Source of the DNA: Dicyema japonicum
Taxonomy: Eukaryota > Dicyemida > Rhombozoa > Dicyemidae
Direction: 5' to 3'
Assembly (NCBI GenBank): GCA_011109175.1
Contig: RDEW01000017.1
Coordinates: forward strand, 310,001 to 374,000
DNA: 64,000 nt
In this document: one piece after another, positions 32,671 to 43,615 of the stretch
Layout: every line of letters begins with the position of its first letter
Position numbering within the stretch: position 1 is the stretch's first letter
Made by a program: the position numbers and the translations under genes
Notes under the pieces: model-generated
The model's database searches: none
Told to the model about the DNA's origin: nothing
What the model saw: only the letters and a program-made list of their open reading frames with translations

Positions 32671-34112
32671 ATGACTGATTTGACTGTGTTGCTATTTATT
32701 TTGCTAGGAATAGTAATTCTACTTCCATGGAATTTGGTAGTAACGATCGCTGACCAGGTTTATAGTGATAATAACTATTTAGTACTTTATTGACTATCAA
32801 CTAGGCAATGTTACAGGCGAAAAGATATCCGAACTGAGGGAATCTTTAATTCTGATATGGTCGTAATAAATAATTTTTTTGCCCTCCTTGGAACGATTTT
32901 TGGAATTTTTCTGCGACCAAAAAAGTTATAAAATTAAATATTTTAGTAAATTTTTGAATTTTCATATAATTTTAAATTTATCTATTTCGGCCTTTTGTTT
33001 TTTAATTTTTATTATTCTGGTTTATATTCCGACCTCAAATTGTAGTATTGTGACTTAATTTAGGGAAAATATCCTTCATTTATTTAAATTATGGAATTTT
33101 TGCGATTTTGTCATGTTTTTATTGTTTTTTTATTTAAGTTATTTTGTCTTCCACTCAAAATTACATTTTTTCGTTGGCGACCCTCAATGACTCAAAGCTC
33201 ACCTCATACGTCATAACTGGCTCAGTATTTCATAAATGTAAACTTTCAAGAACTCATGTGGGTTCTTTGTGGCTCTAGTCAACATCTTCTTTACATCACG
33301 TGGATTTTTGGTATATTTTAGTCCCCTGAAAGTTACCCACAGCACGGCAATTCAGTTCGGCATTTCCATGGTTTTGCTTCTGATTGCTGGCTTTTGGACC
33401 TTCGTTTGCGGTTTTGGGGATGTTTTAGTTTAATTACAACCACCCTGTGGATGACGATGATCACGTGCTTGGGCTTCTGGACCGATTGAAGAGAATGTGG
33501 GAAGCCTTTAAGCTTGTCGGGATATTTTTTATTTTAGTGTTTTGGCTTCCTCCTTCAAATATTCACTACGTTTTGCATCACCTTAGTCATATTTCCAACA
33601 ATTCATGAGAGTGTGAGTCCACGTGGGATCGCTGAGCCCCAATATAGTTTATTTGATTTCGTTCTTCCTAGTAAAGTGGTATAAACTGATCTCTACTTAC
33701 GGTTTCTTCAACGCCTGTGCCTTTTTGTGTTCCCCATTGCCAGTTTATTTCAGATTCGTAGGTTCTGCTGTTATTTGTAGCCATCCCCCAAATATATGTT
33801 TATCCCTGTATATTTGAGATTCATATTTATTCCCTTATTTTTGCTATGTAACTGTTACCCGGGACGAAGGAGTCTTCCTGTGGTCTTCCCAGACTGGGCT
33901 TATATCGTCATTTCCTTTCTGTTTGCCTCCTCGTTTGGTTACTATTCGAGTTTGGTGACTTCGGAAGTCTCCAGGTTTTGGGGAGTTTGAGGTCTAGATA
34001 TACTTTGGAGTATGAAAGCGAGGTTGGACATTTGATTTCCCTCGTAATTTATGCGGGGCTCGTTGCTGGGAGTGGTTTTTCAAAATTATTGATATTTTGT
34101 TTTTTTAAGTAA
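32671..34112 (+). CDS. Equilibrative nucleoside transporter (SLC29/ENT), 12 exons
   Basis: An 11-helix facilitative transporter for nucleosides across the plasma or organelle membrane. No single frame shows it; twelve short exons do. TM1 has ILLPWN (family LLPWN). Later: YVITGS..SCGFFVALVNIFF; a loop rich in acid (VDDDDHV); CITLVIFPTIHESV (family FP-x-I); KLISTYGFFNACAF; YLRFIFIPLFLLCN; VVFPDWAYIVISFLFASSFG followed by YYSSLV; and the last helix GHLISLVIYAGLVAGSGFS. Introns: 32758-32782, 32810-32838, 32925-32946, 33042-33063, 33115-33138, 33225-33250, 33404-33428, 33516-33537, 33647-33671, 33758-33780, 33975-33997 (22-29 nt). Coding length is exactly 391 residues plus stop. Shorter than human ENT1 (456), mainly in the loops. 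Substrate range cannot be told. Confidence 0.93.
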
Positions 34113-34560
34113 TATAATTGACTTTGTTCTCGAGTACCAAGGCTTCTTGACCGGTGCACGTGCGATTGTCGAGATAACTGGAGTGATAACCAGGGTTGTC
34201 AGTAGAAATGTGTCAGCGAGGAAATAATTAGGAAAAAACCCAGTGAATCTGCCACTGTGGTCGACTCTCCGTCTTCTAATAACATAATCGGGAGAGTGAT
34301 AAATCTGTCTTAGAAAAAGTGGAATAGGCTGAAGCGAAAAAATCCGAAGGGTTCCAGGACAGTTTACGTTCTGTGTGATTGCTGGAGCATTGAGCAGGAA
34401 GTCTTTGTCCTTCCTTAAAAGCTTAGGATGTTTGGGAACACCCAGAAGCTAAGACGTTCAAAAACCTAGTGGCTACTCCAGCTGATAGCTATTTTGGGAG
34501 ACGATTAGGTCGGCGGGGATGGCTATTTTTATTTTTTTCTAAGCAGCCACAAGACCACAA
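34113..34560 (+). other. Coding-like stretch, unassigned
   Basis: Directly after the ENT stop a frame reads DFVLEYQGFLTGARAIVEIT and continues (SATVVDSPSSNNIIGRVINL; KRKNPKGSRTVYVLCDCWSI) if segments of 21-26 nt bounded by GT and AG are removed. There is no start codon and no family match. It could be part of a gene missing its first exon, or a retroelement. Confidence 0.3.
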
Positions 34561-34579
34561 TAAAGAAGGTGTCAAAGCC

Positions 34580-34760
34580 AATTAATTTAGTGATCCTAGT
34601 TTCTAGTAACTTCTGAATTCTTTTGAGTGATCAAGCAGGGATCTCACCGACTTTCGGAAATGTCTTCTCGAATTTCTGCAAGTGAACTCGATAGATATGT
34701 CCTTCATCAGGACTGATCGGGATTCTTTCGCATAAGTAACCTTTAGTTAGAATTTTTAAT
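34580..34760 (-). mobile_element. LINE 3' end
   Basis: AATTTAGTGATCCTAGTTTC is the complement of the GATCACTAAATT-type LINE terminus. 34660-34740 matches 35320-35400 (TCAGGA-TGATC-GGATTC), the same family. Confidence 0.45.
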
Positions 34761-34904
34761 AAAATTACGATTTAAAAAAAATTATTTAATGAAATCGATT
34801 ATCTTCAAGTATCATTCATGAAAAATCTCGTTACACAAGCGTTATTTAAAATAATGTGCCAATAAAAATTATTTTAATGAGTCATTATTTTAATAGGATT
34901 TTTC

Positions 34905-35170
34905 GGCCACGTAGCGCTATGTGGCTAAATGGTTGAAGATTTCAGTTTGTTTTGTCTGTTCCTCCTCTTCCCTTTCCTACGCCCAGTGTTAGGGTGTCAC
35001 GAAAAATGATAATTTGCTCCCCCACTCGACTGGAGGGGTTTCCACAACTGCAAGAATGGTCATCTTTTATTTATTATGATGGTTCCGGAGTGACATTGAA
35101 AGACTCAGTTTCTGTGACAATGGAAACTTAATACACTTAATTAGTTTTTACATACAACTTCTGGAATGAT
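34905..35170 (+). mobile_element. SINE-like repeat, copy 3
   Basis: GGCCACGTAGCGCTATGTGG at the head, GGAGGGGTTTCCACAACTGC and CACTTAATTAGTTTTTACAT near the end. About 60 bp of the core (the CACCTGTCTCAGG block) is deleted. Confidence 0.6.
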
Positions 35171-35249
35171 CCTCCTTCTTTTAATTCCGAGATTCAAAAC
35201 CGGATACTCCGTGGGCCGACTTTCTGTTATCTCCTGAGTTCTTCATACT

Positions 35250-36640
35250 CACGAGAAAAAAAACTTTCACCCAAAATTCAAAAAGATTAGATCTTGATTT
35301 TTTATCTACAAGTGTTCAAGAAGTGTCTCCTCTAATTTCTGAGAGGAACTCAATCAGAACGTGCTTCTTCAGGAATGATCTGGATTCCTTCACAGTGATA
35401 ACTAGGGCAACATAAGTCAATAAAGTCAATTTCTAATTATAGTTAGACTTTTATCTAATTATAATAATAAAATTAATAAATAGTTAAAAAATGTTTAGAT
35501 AAAAAGTTTTTTAGGTCAACTTGGTCAATTTTTTGAAGGAGATTCTTTACTCATTAAAAGAGCAAAAGAATGTTTATTAAATGATAAACTGCATGAAGAT
35601 TTAACAAACATAATATCGCAATATTATCCTTTATTGCATGTGCTTGATGACATAGAATCAACTGATTTTACTATAAATAAAGCATATTGCAGTCAAACAA
35701 CAATGGATTTTAAAGAAGACATTTGTGGCAATACAAAATTATATTGAAAAAAAAATTAATTCCAATGATATCAAAAAATAATAAATTTGGAAATCAATTG
35801 ATTTCACCTGTGGACTATTCTTTACTGCTAGAATGTCAGGCAACATCGTGTGCAGTGTAAAGATCATTTTCGATTCTTAATAAGATCTTAACAAAGGATA
35901 GGAATTTTAAGGCAGATAATGTAAAATATTACTTAATTGTAAATAACTCATTATAACAATTTTTAATTTTTATTGATTTATTGATTTAAAAAAATCGATT
36001 TTTAGTTTTTAGGTCAATTTTTTAGTCAATTATAAATTTTAAAGTCAATTAAATTGACTTTTTTAAGGTCAATAATTATGTTGCCCTAGTGATAACCCTT
36101 TCCTCAAATAAGTTTACTGGTTTTTTGGGGAAACGCAGGAAGCCTTTGCCATCTTTTCTAATCGACTTCTCTGAAAGGAGAATATCAATTGGTGCTCTTT
36201 CGTGAGGGAAGAAGACGTGGAGTATGGGCGCAATTCCCAAGGAAAAAAGTCAAATCTCCTGACGGAACAAGCATAGTCGATGATTGGAACAACGATCTAA
36301 TAATAAAACCAGCTAATGCAATTTATAAAAGGGATGGAAGTTGTTTGTAAAATAGTCTTCAAAACTTTTGAAGCCACTTACTCATAACTTCCTCAACTTG
36401 ACGAGTAAATGTCATTAACGTGTTAAAAGTGACGCCGAGAATCTTCTGGAATGAGGATGTCGACAAGGTTCACTTTTGATTCTCCCATCGATAGTAAATA
36501 AGATGAGCTGGAATTTTGATAAAGATAAGACAATATATTGGGGATAGCCAGGTATACATCTAGTTAAGGAGTGACTGACCTCCGCGGCAGCCATGGAGAT
36601 GGATTTATTCAATGCCTCACATGTAGGGAATGAGAGACGT
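35250..36640 (-). mobile_element. LINE copy interrupted by a hAT element
   Basis: 35320-35402 and 36089-36640 belong to one minus-oriented LINE: the minus strand of the right part ends LSKFQLILFTIDGRIKSEPC, a reverse transcriptase C-terminal region. The hAT element at 35403-36088 splits it. Confidence 0.5.
35403..36088 (+). mobile_element. Non-autonomous hAT element with 8-bp target duplication
   Basis: Exact 8-bp direct repeats GTGATAAC at 35395-35402 and 36089-36096 flank a 686-bp element with terminal inverted repeats TAGGGCAACATAA / TTATGTTGCCCTA and TTGAC-rich subterminal regions. Inside, broken transposase remains read IIQFFE-DSLLIKRAKECLL, SQYYPLLHVLDDIEST and a C-terminal CAV-RSFSILNKILTKDRNF. 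The duplication of 8 bp is diagnostic of hAT. Confidence 0.88.
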
Positions 36641-37284
36641 TTTTGTGACTGATCACGACATAGCGTTTTGTTATTTTGCCACGTGTCGTTATGTGAAATG
36701 TGGGGGATTGCGTGATGTACTTCTGTCATTCTCGTTAATAAGATTGTTTAAAATCCTTAGCGTCTTCAAAAAAGGGACATACAAATGTTTACTGTACAGT
36801 TCCACTTATGCCTGTAATAACTCGAATTAGTTTCGATATTCTTGAATTTTAATGTGTGTCACGTCGTGTGAGAATAGCCTCTGGTTGAACCTCGTGTAGG
36901 ACGATAAAAAAAGGAGATCCTATCGGCTTTCAATTTACTGGCGACAATATCTTTGCTTTCCACAGCGAACCACCTCGATTTATATGACAAATAATTCGAG
37001 AGCGATCTCAATAGCTATCGTCAGAAAAAACAACATGACCATTCAAGATCCATAACTTTTAATTACTTAATTTTGAATAAATAATTAATTATAAATAATT
37101 ATCAAATTCCAAAAAAACCACAAATAAAAAGACAGAACTAAATAACTATGTGATCTCCTACGTCCCATCAGAATCCTCAAGTTGGATCATTGTGTCTCTC
37201 CTGTGACCACATAAACCCGTGATAGACGGAGAACTGCATGGTTACTGTGTAATGGACAGCCTGCACCGTCTAGACGAAATAAGG
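36641..37284. other. No gene seen
   Basis: 36670-36700 has a SINE-like head (GCCACGTGTCGTTATGTG). 37140-37165 has a LINE terminus in reverse (ACTATGTGATCTCC). The rest is AT-rich. Confidence 0.35.
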
Positions 37285-38018
37285 TGTCGCGAGCGCTGAG
37301 AGTGATCCATCACTGTCAATCATCGTCAAAAATAAAAATAATCTATTACATCAAAGTTAACTAAGGCCAATTATTAGCGATTAACAAGTGATAATTAACT
37401 ATTATTTCAAGTCGTCTTGAATTTTTTTAATCGTCGTGAATGAATTTTCTTAATAGACCCAGCACTATCTTCGACCTTGACAAAATTATTAGACAATTTC
37501 TCGACAATATTTACTGGATCCTCATACGGATGTTCATATTTTTTTAATCGAAGAGAAGGATTCGTCTCATAATCTTTTTGAATACGAACCTTTAAGTAAT
37601 TAAAAATAGAATACAATATCTCCCACATTTAACTCATATTTTTATCGATCCACTCCCATCTTCTTATTCATTCTTCTATAATATGAAGACTGCAAATTCA
37701 CCTTCTCAAAGTTAAACTGGTACTCATCATCTTTACTAATAAATAACAATAAAAACCTTTATTAAAATGTCGGAATTTTCTACAACTTCCAATTCTTCCA
37801 TATTAAAACTTTTTGGATTTTCCTGAAAATCAGATTCTACAACTGTATGGAATCCGAAATACCACGATACTCTTTGGAATCCAATTCTTCTACATTAAAA
37901 CTTTCAGGATTATCGTGAACATGATTCCTAATAATTGGCCTTAGTTAACTTTGATGTAATAGATTATTTTTATTCTTGACGATGATTGACAGTGATGGAT
38001 CACTCAGCGCTCGCGACA
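37285..38018. mobile_element. Ginger-like element with long terminal inverted repeats
   Basis: A 93-bp left arm (37285-37377) and 91-bp right arm (37928-38018) are nearly perfect inverted repeats starting TGTCGCGAGCGCTGAG; they differ by a 2-bp indel near base 16 and very few substitutions. The 734-bp unit contains a minus-strand frame (37407-37628) resembling the C-terminal end of Ty3/gypsy-type integrases. Terminal TGT plus an integrase-type protein points to the Ginger group of DNA transposons; a Polinton remnant is the alternative. No clear target duplication was found. Confidence 0.65.
37407..37628 (-). pseudogene. Integrase C-terminal fragment
   Basis: 73 codons: SLRLKKYEHPYEDPVNIVEK, then LSNNFVKVEDSAGSIKKIHS followed by RRLKKF. 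The pattern of a small beta-barrel ending in H-x-x-R-L-K-x-F is that of the region after the catalytic core in retrotransposon and Ginger integrases. The catalytic DDE part is absent, so it is not functional alone. Confidence 0.55.
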
Positions 38019-38472
38019 TATTATGTTTATATCCGTCACTGGTTCGGGTTGTTTGTAGCATATTTATTCTGTTATGAAAAATCCTCTGTGGATTTCGAAT
38101 TGTGGCAATTTGCTACATCTTGTTTGACGATAACTTCATATATCCTCAGCCTTTCACGTAATATCTGATGATATTCCAATGGATCAATGTTCTTCACCAG
38201 CAGGATATGCTTTCTTCTACTATTCGAAGCAATCGCCTCCCATATTACCGTGGAAGGAAAAATAACTATTTGTGTCACGAGATTTTTGGGTCTCCCGCAT
38301 AGTGGCGAACGTTTAAAAATACTATAATTTGGCATTCGTCCATAGAGACCGCATTTTCCCGATCACGGTGATTGCCAAGATTTTTTGTAAGACAAAGTTT
38401 TTTTGAAGTGATCCGTTTGCGTGAGAGCTTTGTAACATAAGACAAGAGATCTTGGATAGCAAATATTCCTTA
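38019..38472. other. No gene seen
   Basis: Frames on the minus strand (38072-38335, 38322-38528) are open but unassigned and run into the retroelement relic at 38473. Confidence 0.3.
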
Positions 38473-39083
38473 TCAATAAATTTCATAATCTTTATCGGCA
38501 ACAACATCAACCGATATATCCCTTCCAAGATTAATGTCAGTTTCTAGGCGAGATCTTTCTAAGGGTTTATCAAGATATCCCTTAAATTTTGATGCCTCAA
38601 GTAATCCTGAAATCTTGTTCATCGAATGGTTTTCTTTGAAGTGAGTAACAATTTGAAAAAGTGTGTCGGTGCAGGTGACGTCCCAGACAAAAGACTTCCT
38701 GAATTCAAAAGGGAAAATGGTCATCTCACTTGGTCGTTCCCCGCCACGCCTGTAAAGATCGACTCGTTCGATCATGGAGTGGTGTTCGGCGGCGTCCAAA
38801 GCTCGCCTAACGACTTTGTTCAAAGTCATGTGTTTGGGAAATCTGACTTTACTCTTCCTGCAGGAAAGAGGATGTAGGCGAAAACAGTCGATCTGGTCCC
38901 TCATCCAGCTGATAGGATGGAATGGCTATTTCCCCTGACAACTGTCAGAGAAATCCCTTGGAACAGGCATTCGGTTTCCCGACGCTCATTAATAACTTCC
39001 GAAATCATTGACCCAAGCAATCTTAGAAAAGAGACCGCCTTAGATCGAAGACTCCACTCTTCTGACAACAACAAGCTGTACAT
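38473..39083 (-). mobile_element. Two abutting pieces of the endonuclease retroelement
   Basis: 38473-38900 (minus) carries the zinc-binding and endonuclease core: FRLHPLSCRKSKVRFPKH, RVDLYRRGGERPSEMTIFPF, FVWDVTCTDT. 38905-39083 (minus) is the C-terminal end of a copy: LRLLGSMISEVI, then RRETECLFQGISLTVVRGNS. In a normal element the second lies downstream of the first; here it lies upstream, so the end of one copy meets the middle of another. Confidence 0.65.
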
Positions 39084-39239
39084 GGAATCTTGCGGAGAGG
39101 CTGTCGTATCTTTTTATCTTGAAATTCTGAAAGTCCGAAAAAATTATAAATTAATTAGAAGTAATTTAATTAAATGTTTAGAAAATATCGTTATAACACA
39201 AAAATCAAAAAATAAAACTATTCTTTCCACAGGGGACAA

Positions 39240-40015
39240 TGTCGTTACCTGGACAAAAGTTCTAGAAAGCTGAAACGAGTCAGGATCAAGGAGTTAGTTA
39301 GTTTTGTTACCCTTGGTCCTTGGAATAATTTAAATTTAATTTAATGAATATAATTTTTCTTTTTTTAAATGAACATAAAATGAGTATAAATAAAATTAAA
39401 AATTTTAAAATTTGTTCTACCGAGTATCGATTATCAAAACTGAATAAAGAAATCACGCGATAACAATTTTCTCTACATATAGAAGATCATTATACCCTCC
39501 CAAAATCAAATTGTTTGGATATGAAATTCCTATGAATAAGTCTCCAACAATACTAGGATTAAAGTTGGATACTCTCCTGACATGTTAATGACGTTATTAC
39601 CAAAGTCAGGAGGAGGACCAACATATTGAAAATTTTGTCCCGATCACCAATCGGGCACAACACCTTCTTACTACAGAAAATTTACAGACAATACATACTG
39701 CCAGTAATCGAATATGCTCGTCCCTCCTGGAGCTCGATGATTTCTGAATCGTCGTCTCAAAAATTAGAAGCCGCACAACTTGCTGCCTTGAAAATAATAA
39801 ATAAGAAAACTGTGGATAACGTATTGAATGTTAAAGACACCTAAGGTGGAGAGTGAAGTCATTTCTACAGTGGGCAATATATCTAGAAAATGCGGGAAAT
39901 CTATGGAGAATAAGACCGTCCCCGTTTCTACCAATTCTGTTGGATTTCGAGGACCCCGAACGAGAGCCAGAACCCGGAAAACCGGGATCATTTAGTTAGT
40001 AGTTAACTTTTAACT
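39240..40015 (+). mobile_element. LINE 3' ends and C-terminal fragment
   Basis: 39240-39340 ends AAGGAGTTAGTTAGTTTTGT. 39626-39844 reads IYRQYILPVIEYARPSWSSM and LEAAQLAALKIINK (reverse transcriptase thumb/C-terminal motif). 39970-40000 ends GGGATCATTTAGTTAGTAG. Two different LINE families are nested here. Confidence 0.55.
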
Positions 40016-40069
40016 TTTTCTAATCAGGTGATCTTGGGGTAAAAAAAAAATCACGCGAACATCAAACAC

Positions 40070-41435
40070 AACAAAGAACGTTGGGAAGCCTTGCTCAGAA
40101 AGCTACGAATAATAGTTCCTCCACTGTATTATGGAAATCGATAAGAAGGCTCAAGAAGTGCTCTCCGCATTTAATTGGACATCGAGAGCCATGTCCAAAT
40201 CCCAATGACATTAAGAAGTATCATGTAAATATTAGTCATAAGCCATATTTAAAAGACCTGGATGTTCGTTCAGGCCATGGTCGAAGGAATAACTGTCCTT
40301 TTTCTACACGGATTCCGCGAAGGACACTCAACAACAACTTATCTAACAAAACTGGTTCAATTCATTTCGGACAGCCTGAATACCATAAATCCACACAAGA
40401 GAACCGTGCTCGTCTCAGTGGATGTAGAGAAAACTTTTGACTCATTATCCCGGAAGATCCTTACAGCAAAAATTTTTAAGACGTCAATCCACCCTAAATT
40501 CAAGTCATGGTTGGCTATCTTCATCAGCGGTCAAATGGGCCAAGTTGGTGGCAAACAACCAAAAATCAAATCCGCGATACTTTCCAATCGGAGTTCTGAA
40601 AGAATCACCGTTATTACCATTTCTCTTCAACATGTTCCTCAGTGATCTCCCATCCCTAACCACCAAAAATACAATTCTTTTATCTATGCGGATGATCTAG
40701 TGGTCGCAGTGAAACATCGAAGAATCGAGGAGGTGATACGGTCCGTGCAAGATCTACTAAACCTGATGGGTCTTTCCTGAAGAACCGTCTGAATATATCA
40801 CCAGGAAAGTCACATGTAATGACGCTTGCTTCAGCACTAAAAGAATTACGTGCAACACCACGAATAAAAATATATGACTCCCCTCTTCCCATTAAGAAGG
40901 CCCTTTCAATCTTGGAGTTATCCTGGATCCCTTACTCACATTCAATCATCAAGTGGACCTAATAACCGCGAGGTTCAACAGAAAATTGGAATTCTCAAGG
41001 CTTTCACTCACTCTCCAATATCTTCCCACCCATCGTTAGAACTTCTATACAAACAATTTGTTGTACCGAGTATCGAGTACGCCTGTGCTGCATAACAGCA
41101 CGGAAACAATCGTCAATTTTGAACATTTGTGCATTCAATGCTTTTTTATTATAAACATCGGATTTCCGATTCTTTTCAGTCCATTAAAAAGGGTGACATG
41201 AATGTGTATCAGAGCATTGCCAGAGCACGTGGTCTCAATCAAGGACACTACAAAGGTTCTTCACCTCGCTGTTAAGGCAACTTCTTTCAAGGCACTTGAG
41301 GCGAACGGAGCCCTAATGGCACTTTCAAAGATTCCACAACTAGCACGTGCTTACAGAAATGCGTCGATTCTTAGGAGGAACACCAGCAAAAGTGAATTGG
41401 CTTCTTAAGGAGGCCGGGATCACCTGACTTCTGGA
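40070..41435 (+). mobile_element. LINE reverse transcriptase, decayed
   Basis: RT motifs across three frames: LFLHGFREGHSTTTYLTKLV (QxGFRxxxST), VLVSVDVEKTFDSLSR (fingers/palm A), PLLPFLFNMFLSDLPS (motif B/4 region), FIYADDLVVAVKH (YADD intact), then KNRLNISPGKSHVM and IEYACAA, ending TTAAGGAGGCCGGGATCACC. Stops and at least four frameshifts make it non-functional. Confidence 0.75.
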
Positions 41436-41734
41436 TACCCGAGTCGAACACTAACAGACCTAACAAAAGAACAAAAGATTTCAAAAAACTTTATTGAGAT
41501 CAACTAGAAAAGCAACTGGGTTTCGCGGACCTCATGGATTATGAGAGTGGTCAGACTCCTCAGGCTCTTGAGGAAAGGCAAAAACTTCCTACTTACTCAA
41601 TTTGATCTCTAATGGAATACCGAGGGAAGATGAGAAGATCACTGAGAGAGGACAAGGTCACTTAATAGCCGCGAGTTTCTCGTAAGATCTGAGATTTAAG
41701 CGATTTATCATCCAAAAATTAAAATTAGACGAAA

Positions 41735-43400
41735 TTCAGATTATTTATATCATTCACTTTTCTCAGTTTCTTCTATTTCCTCGTTCTTCTAGCGCAGTGT
41801 TTCTCAAACTGGGTCCGCGGTCCAAAAAGGACCGCGGAACAATCTTTAGTAATTTATATTAGTCTACTTTTATATTATATTTTTTTAAATTATTTTGAAT
41901 TAAATTTTAAAAAGAACGTGCTCAATTTTATCCTTGTAGGAATGTCCTGTTCAAATAATTCAATGAATAAATTACAGTAAACTCTCTTAAATGTGCCAGT
42001 TCTCAAATTTGCCATTTTTTAAAGAAATATTCTAATTTTAGTGGAAATTTGCCATAATTTTTTAAAATTTAAAAAAAAAATTACTGAAAATTAAAACAAT
42101 AATACTTTATTCGAGTAGCATGCCTCGTTGAGATTCTAGTGGTCGATATACAAGACTCGCTATTCAACAAAAAGTACAAATATTTCGTTATAAGGACGAC
42201 TACAACTTATTATGATACTGTTAGTAGAAGAATAAATGATCTCGCCGAGAATATTTAGATTCTTGTTTTGTGAAACTCTCAGTACTAATACTACCGCCAG
42301 GGATATATTTGATAAACTTGACAGATTTTTTGAAGTGCATGGCATCAATTGAAATAATTTAATTGGTGTGCACAGACGGTGATGCATCAGTAATGTTTGG
42401 TTGCCGTTCCGGATTTCAAACTTTAGTTAAGGAAAAATCCCCAAATGCTATTGGTATACATTGCATGATCCACCTGCATTGATAATGAAAACCATGCCTG
42501 ACGATTTGAAAAAATGTCATGAATGTGAAAATTAAAACGATAAACTATATTAAAGCCAAAGCACTCAATTCTCGTCTATTTGCTGAGTTATGCAAAGAAA
42601 ATGACTCTGAATTTGAGACTCTTTTGTGAGATGGCTTTCAAAAGGAAAAGTATCGAAGAGAGCATTTATACTACGAAAAGAAATACATCAATTTCTTAAA
42701 GATGTCAAACTATTTTCCTGATATTTCTGAATTTGATAAGTCTTCTCAGCAACCCATTTGCAATTTCGGTTAAGGATCTCCCTTCTGAAAACCATATAAT
42801 TCATATAATCGAATTGTTTAATGATGGATATACAAAACACGTTTTCAGCGAAGTTTCCCAAAGCGATTTTTGGATTCAAAGGCTGATTCCTATTCAGAAT
42901 TGCCAAAAATGGCACTTAAAGTGCTTATTCCATTTGCAACTATATATGAGTGTGAGACAGCGTTTTCAGCACTACTTACCATCAAATCAAAATTCCGCAA
43001 TAAATTGGATGTGTCAAATGACATGAGGGTTGCATTGTCCAAAACACAACCCGACAGAAAAAATGGTGATGGCCAAACAAGTGCATCAATCTCATTAATT
43101 ATCATTCTTTAATTTTGCACTAATTTTTGTTTTTGTTAAAATGTTAATTCACTAATTCAATGAAGGACCAATTAAAAAAATACGTCTTTTTTTTAAAGTT
43201 TGAGAACCACTGTTCTAGCGTCATGTGATCCACCTGTCTCAGGCGGCGTTCAACGGCGGGATGTGACGAAACAAAAATCATTTCCTCCCCCACTCAAACG
43301 AAGGGGTTCCTATATCTGCAATAATCTGACGTGGAAGGATTCTGATTTTTCATTGTGGGAATTTGATACGTTTAATTATTTGTTAACTATTAACTTCTCT
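41735..43400 (+). mobile_element. SINE-like repeat, copy 4, split by a hAT element
   Basis: 41735-41794 matches the left part (TTTCTTCTATTTCCTCGTTC) and 43213-43400 the right part (CCACCTGTCTCAGGCGGCG, then GGGGTTCCTATATCTGCAAT). The hAT at 41795-43212 lies between them. Confidence 0.7.
41795..43212 (+). mobile_element. hAT (ZBED-type) element with 8-bp target duplication
   Basis: Identical TTCTAGCG at 41787-41794 and 43213-43220. Terminal inverted repeats CAGTGTTTCTCAAACT and the complement of AAGTTTGAGAACCACTG, close to the CAGTGGTTCTCAAA ends of Charlie/ZBED hAT elements. The decayed transposase reads RRDSSGRYTRLAIQQKVQIF, MPDDLKKCHE, RWLSKGKVSKRAF, and at the end ALKVLIPFATIYECETAFSA followed by LLTIKSKFRNKLDV, the dimerisation region of ZBED5/SCAND3-like transposases. 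Many stops; 1418 bp. Confidence 0.92.
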
Positions 43401-43615
43401 CGGGAGGAACCTAAGGAAGAACGTCTTTCTGTTCCAACCAAATACATCCTCCGATAGTCCATTACAGGCTTCTGCTTCAGAAAAGAGGTGGAGAAGTAGA
43501 TCCACCCTCTCCATTTTCTTCAAACGTCCTATCGTTGCGGACATCACTTCATTCTTTGGTAGAAAAGTTTTCATAATGAATCTTCACCAGTGGATTTAGG
43601 TAGGGAAACATGACA
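43401..43615 (+). mobile_element. TTAA-flanked MITE, one end
   Basis: GAAGAACGTCTTTCTGTTCC, TTCAGAAAAGAGGTGGAGAA and TGCGGACATCACTTCATTCT match the left arm of 57748-58362, starting within it and fused to the SINE-like repeat. Confidence 0.6.

Noticed and set aside
33796-33990. Independent small hydrophobic proteins in the 33-34 kb region
   Set aside because: The open frames here are single exons of the ENT gene. Alone they lack family context, and their shifts are explained by 23-25 nt introns.
37285-38018. LTR retrotransposon, because of the integrase-like frame
   Set aside because: The terminal repeats are inverted, not direct, and no protease, RT or primer-binding site is present.
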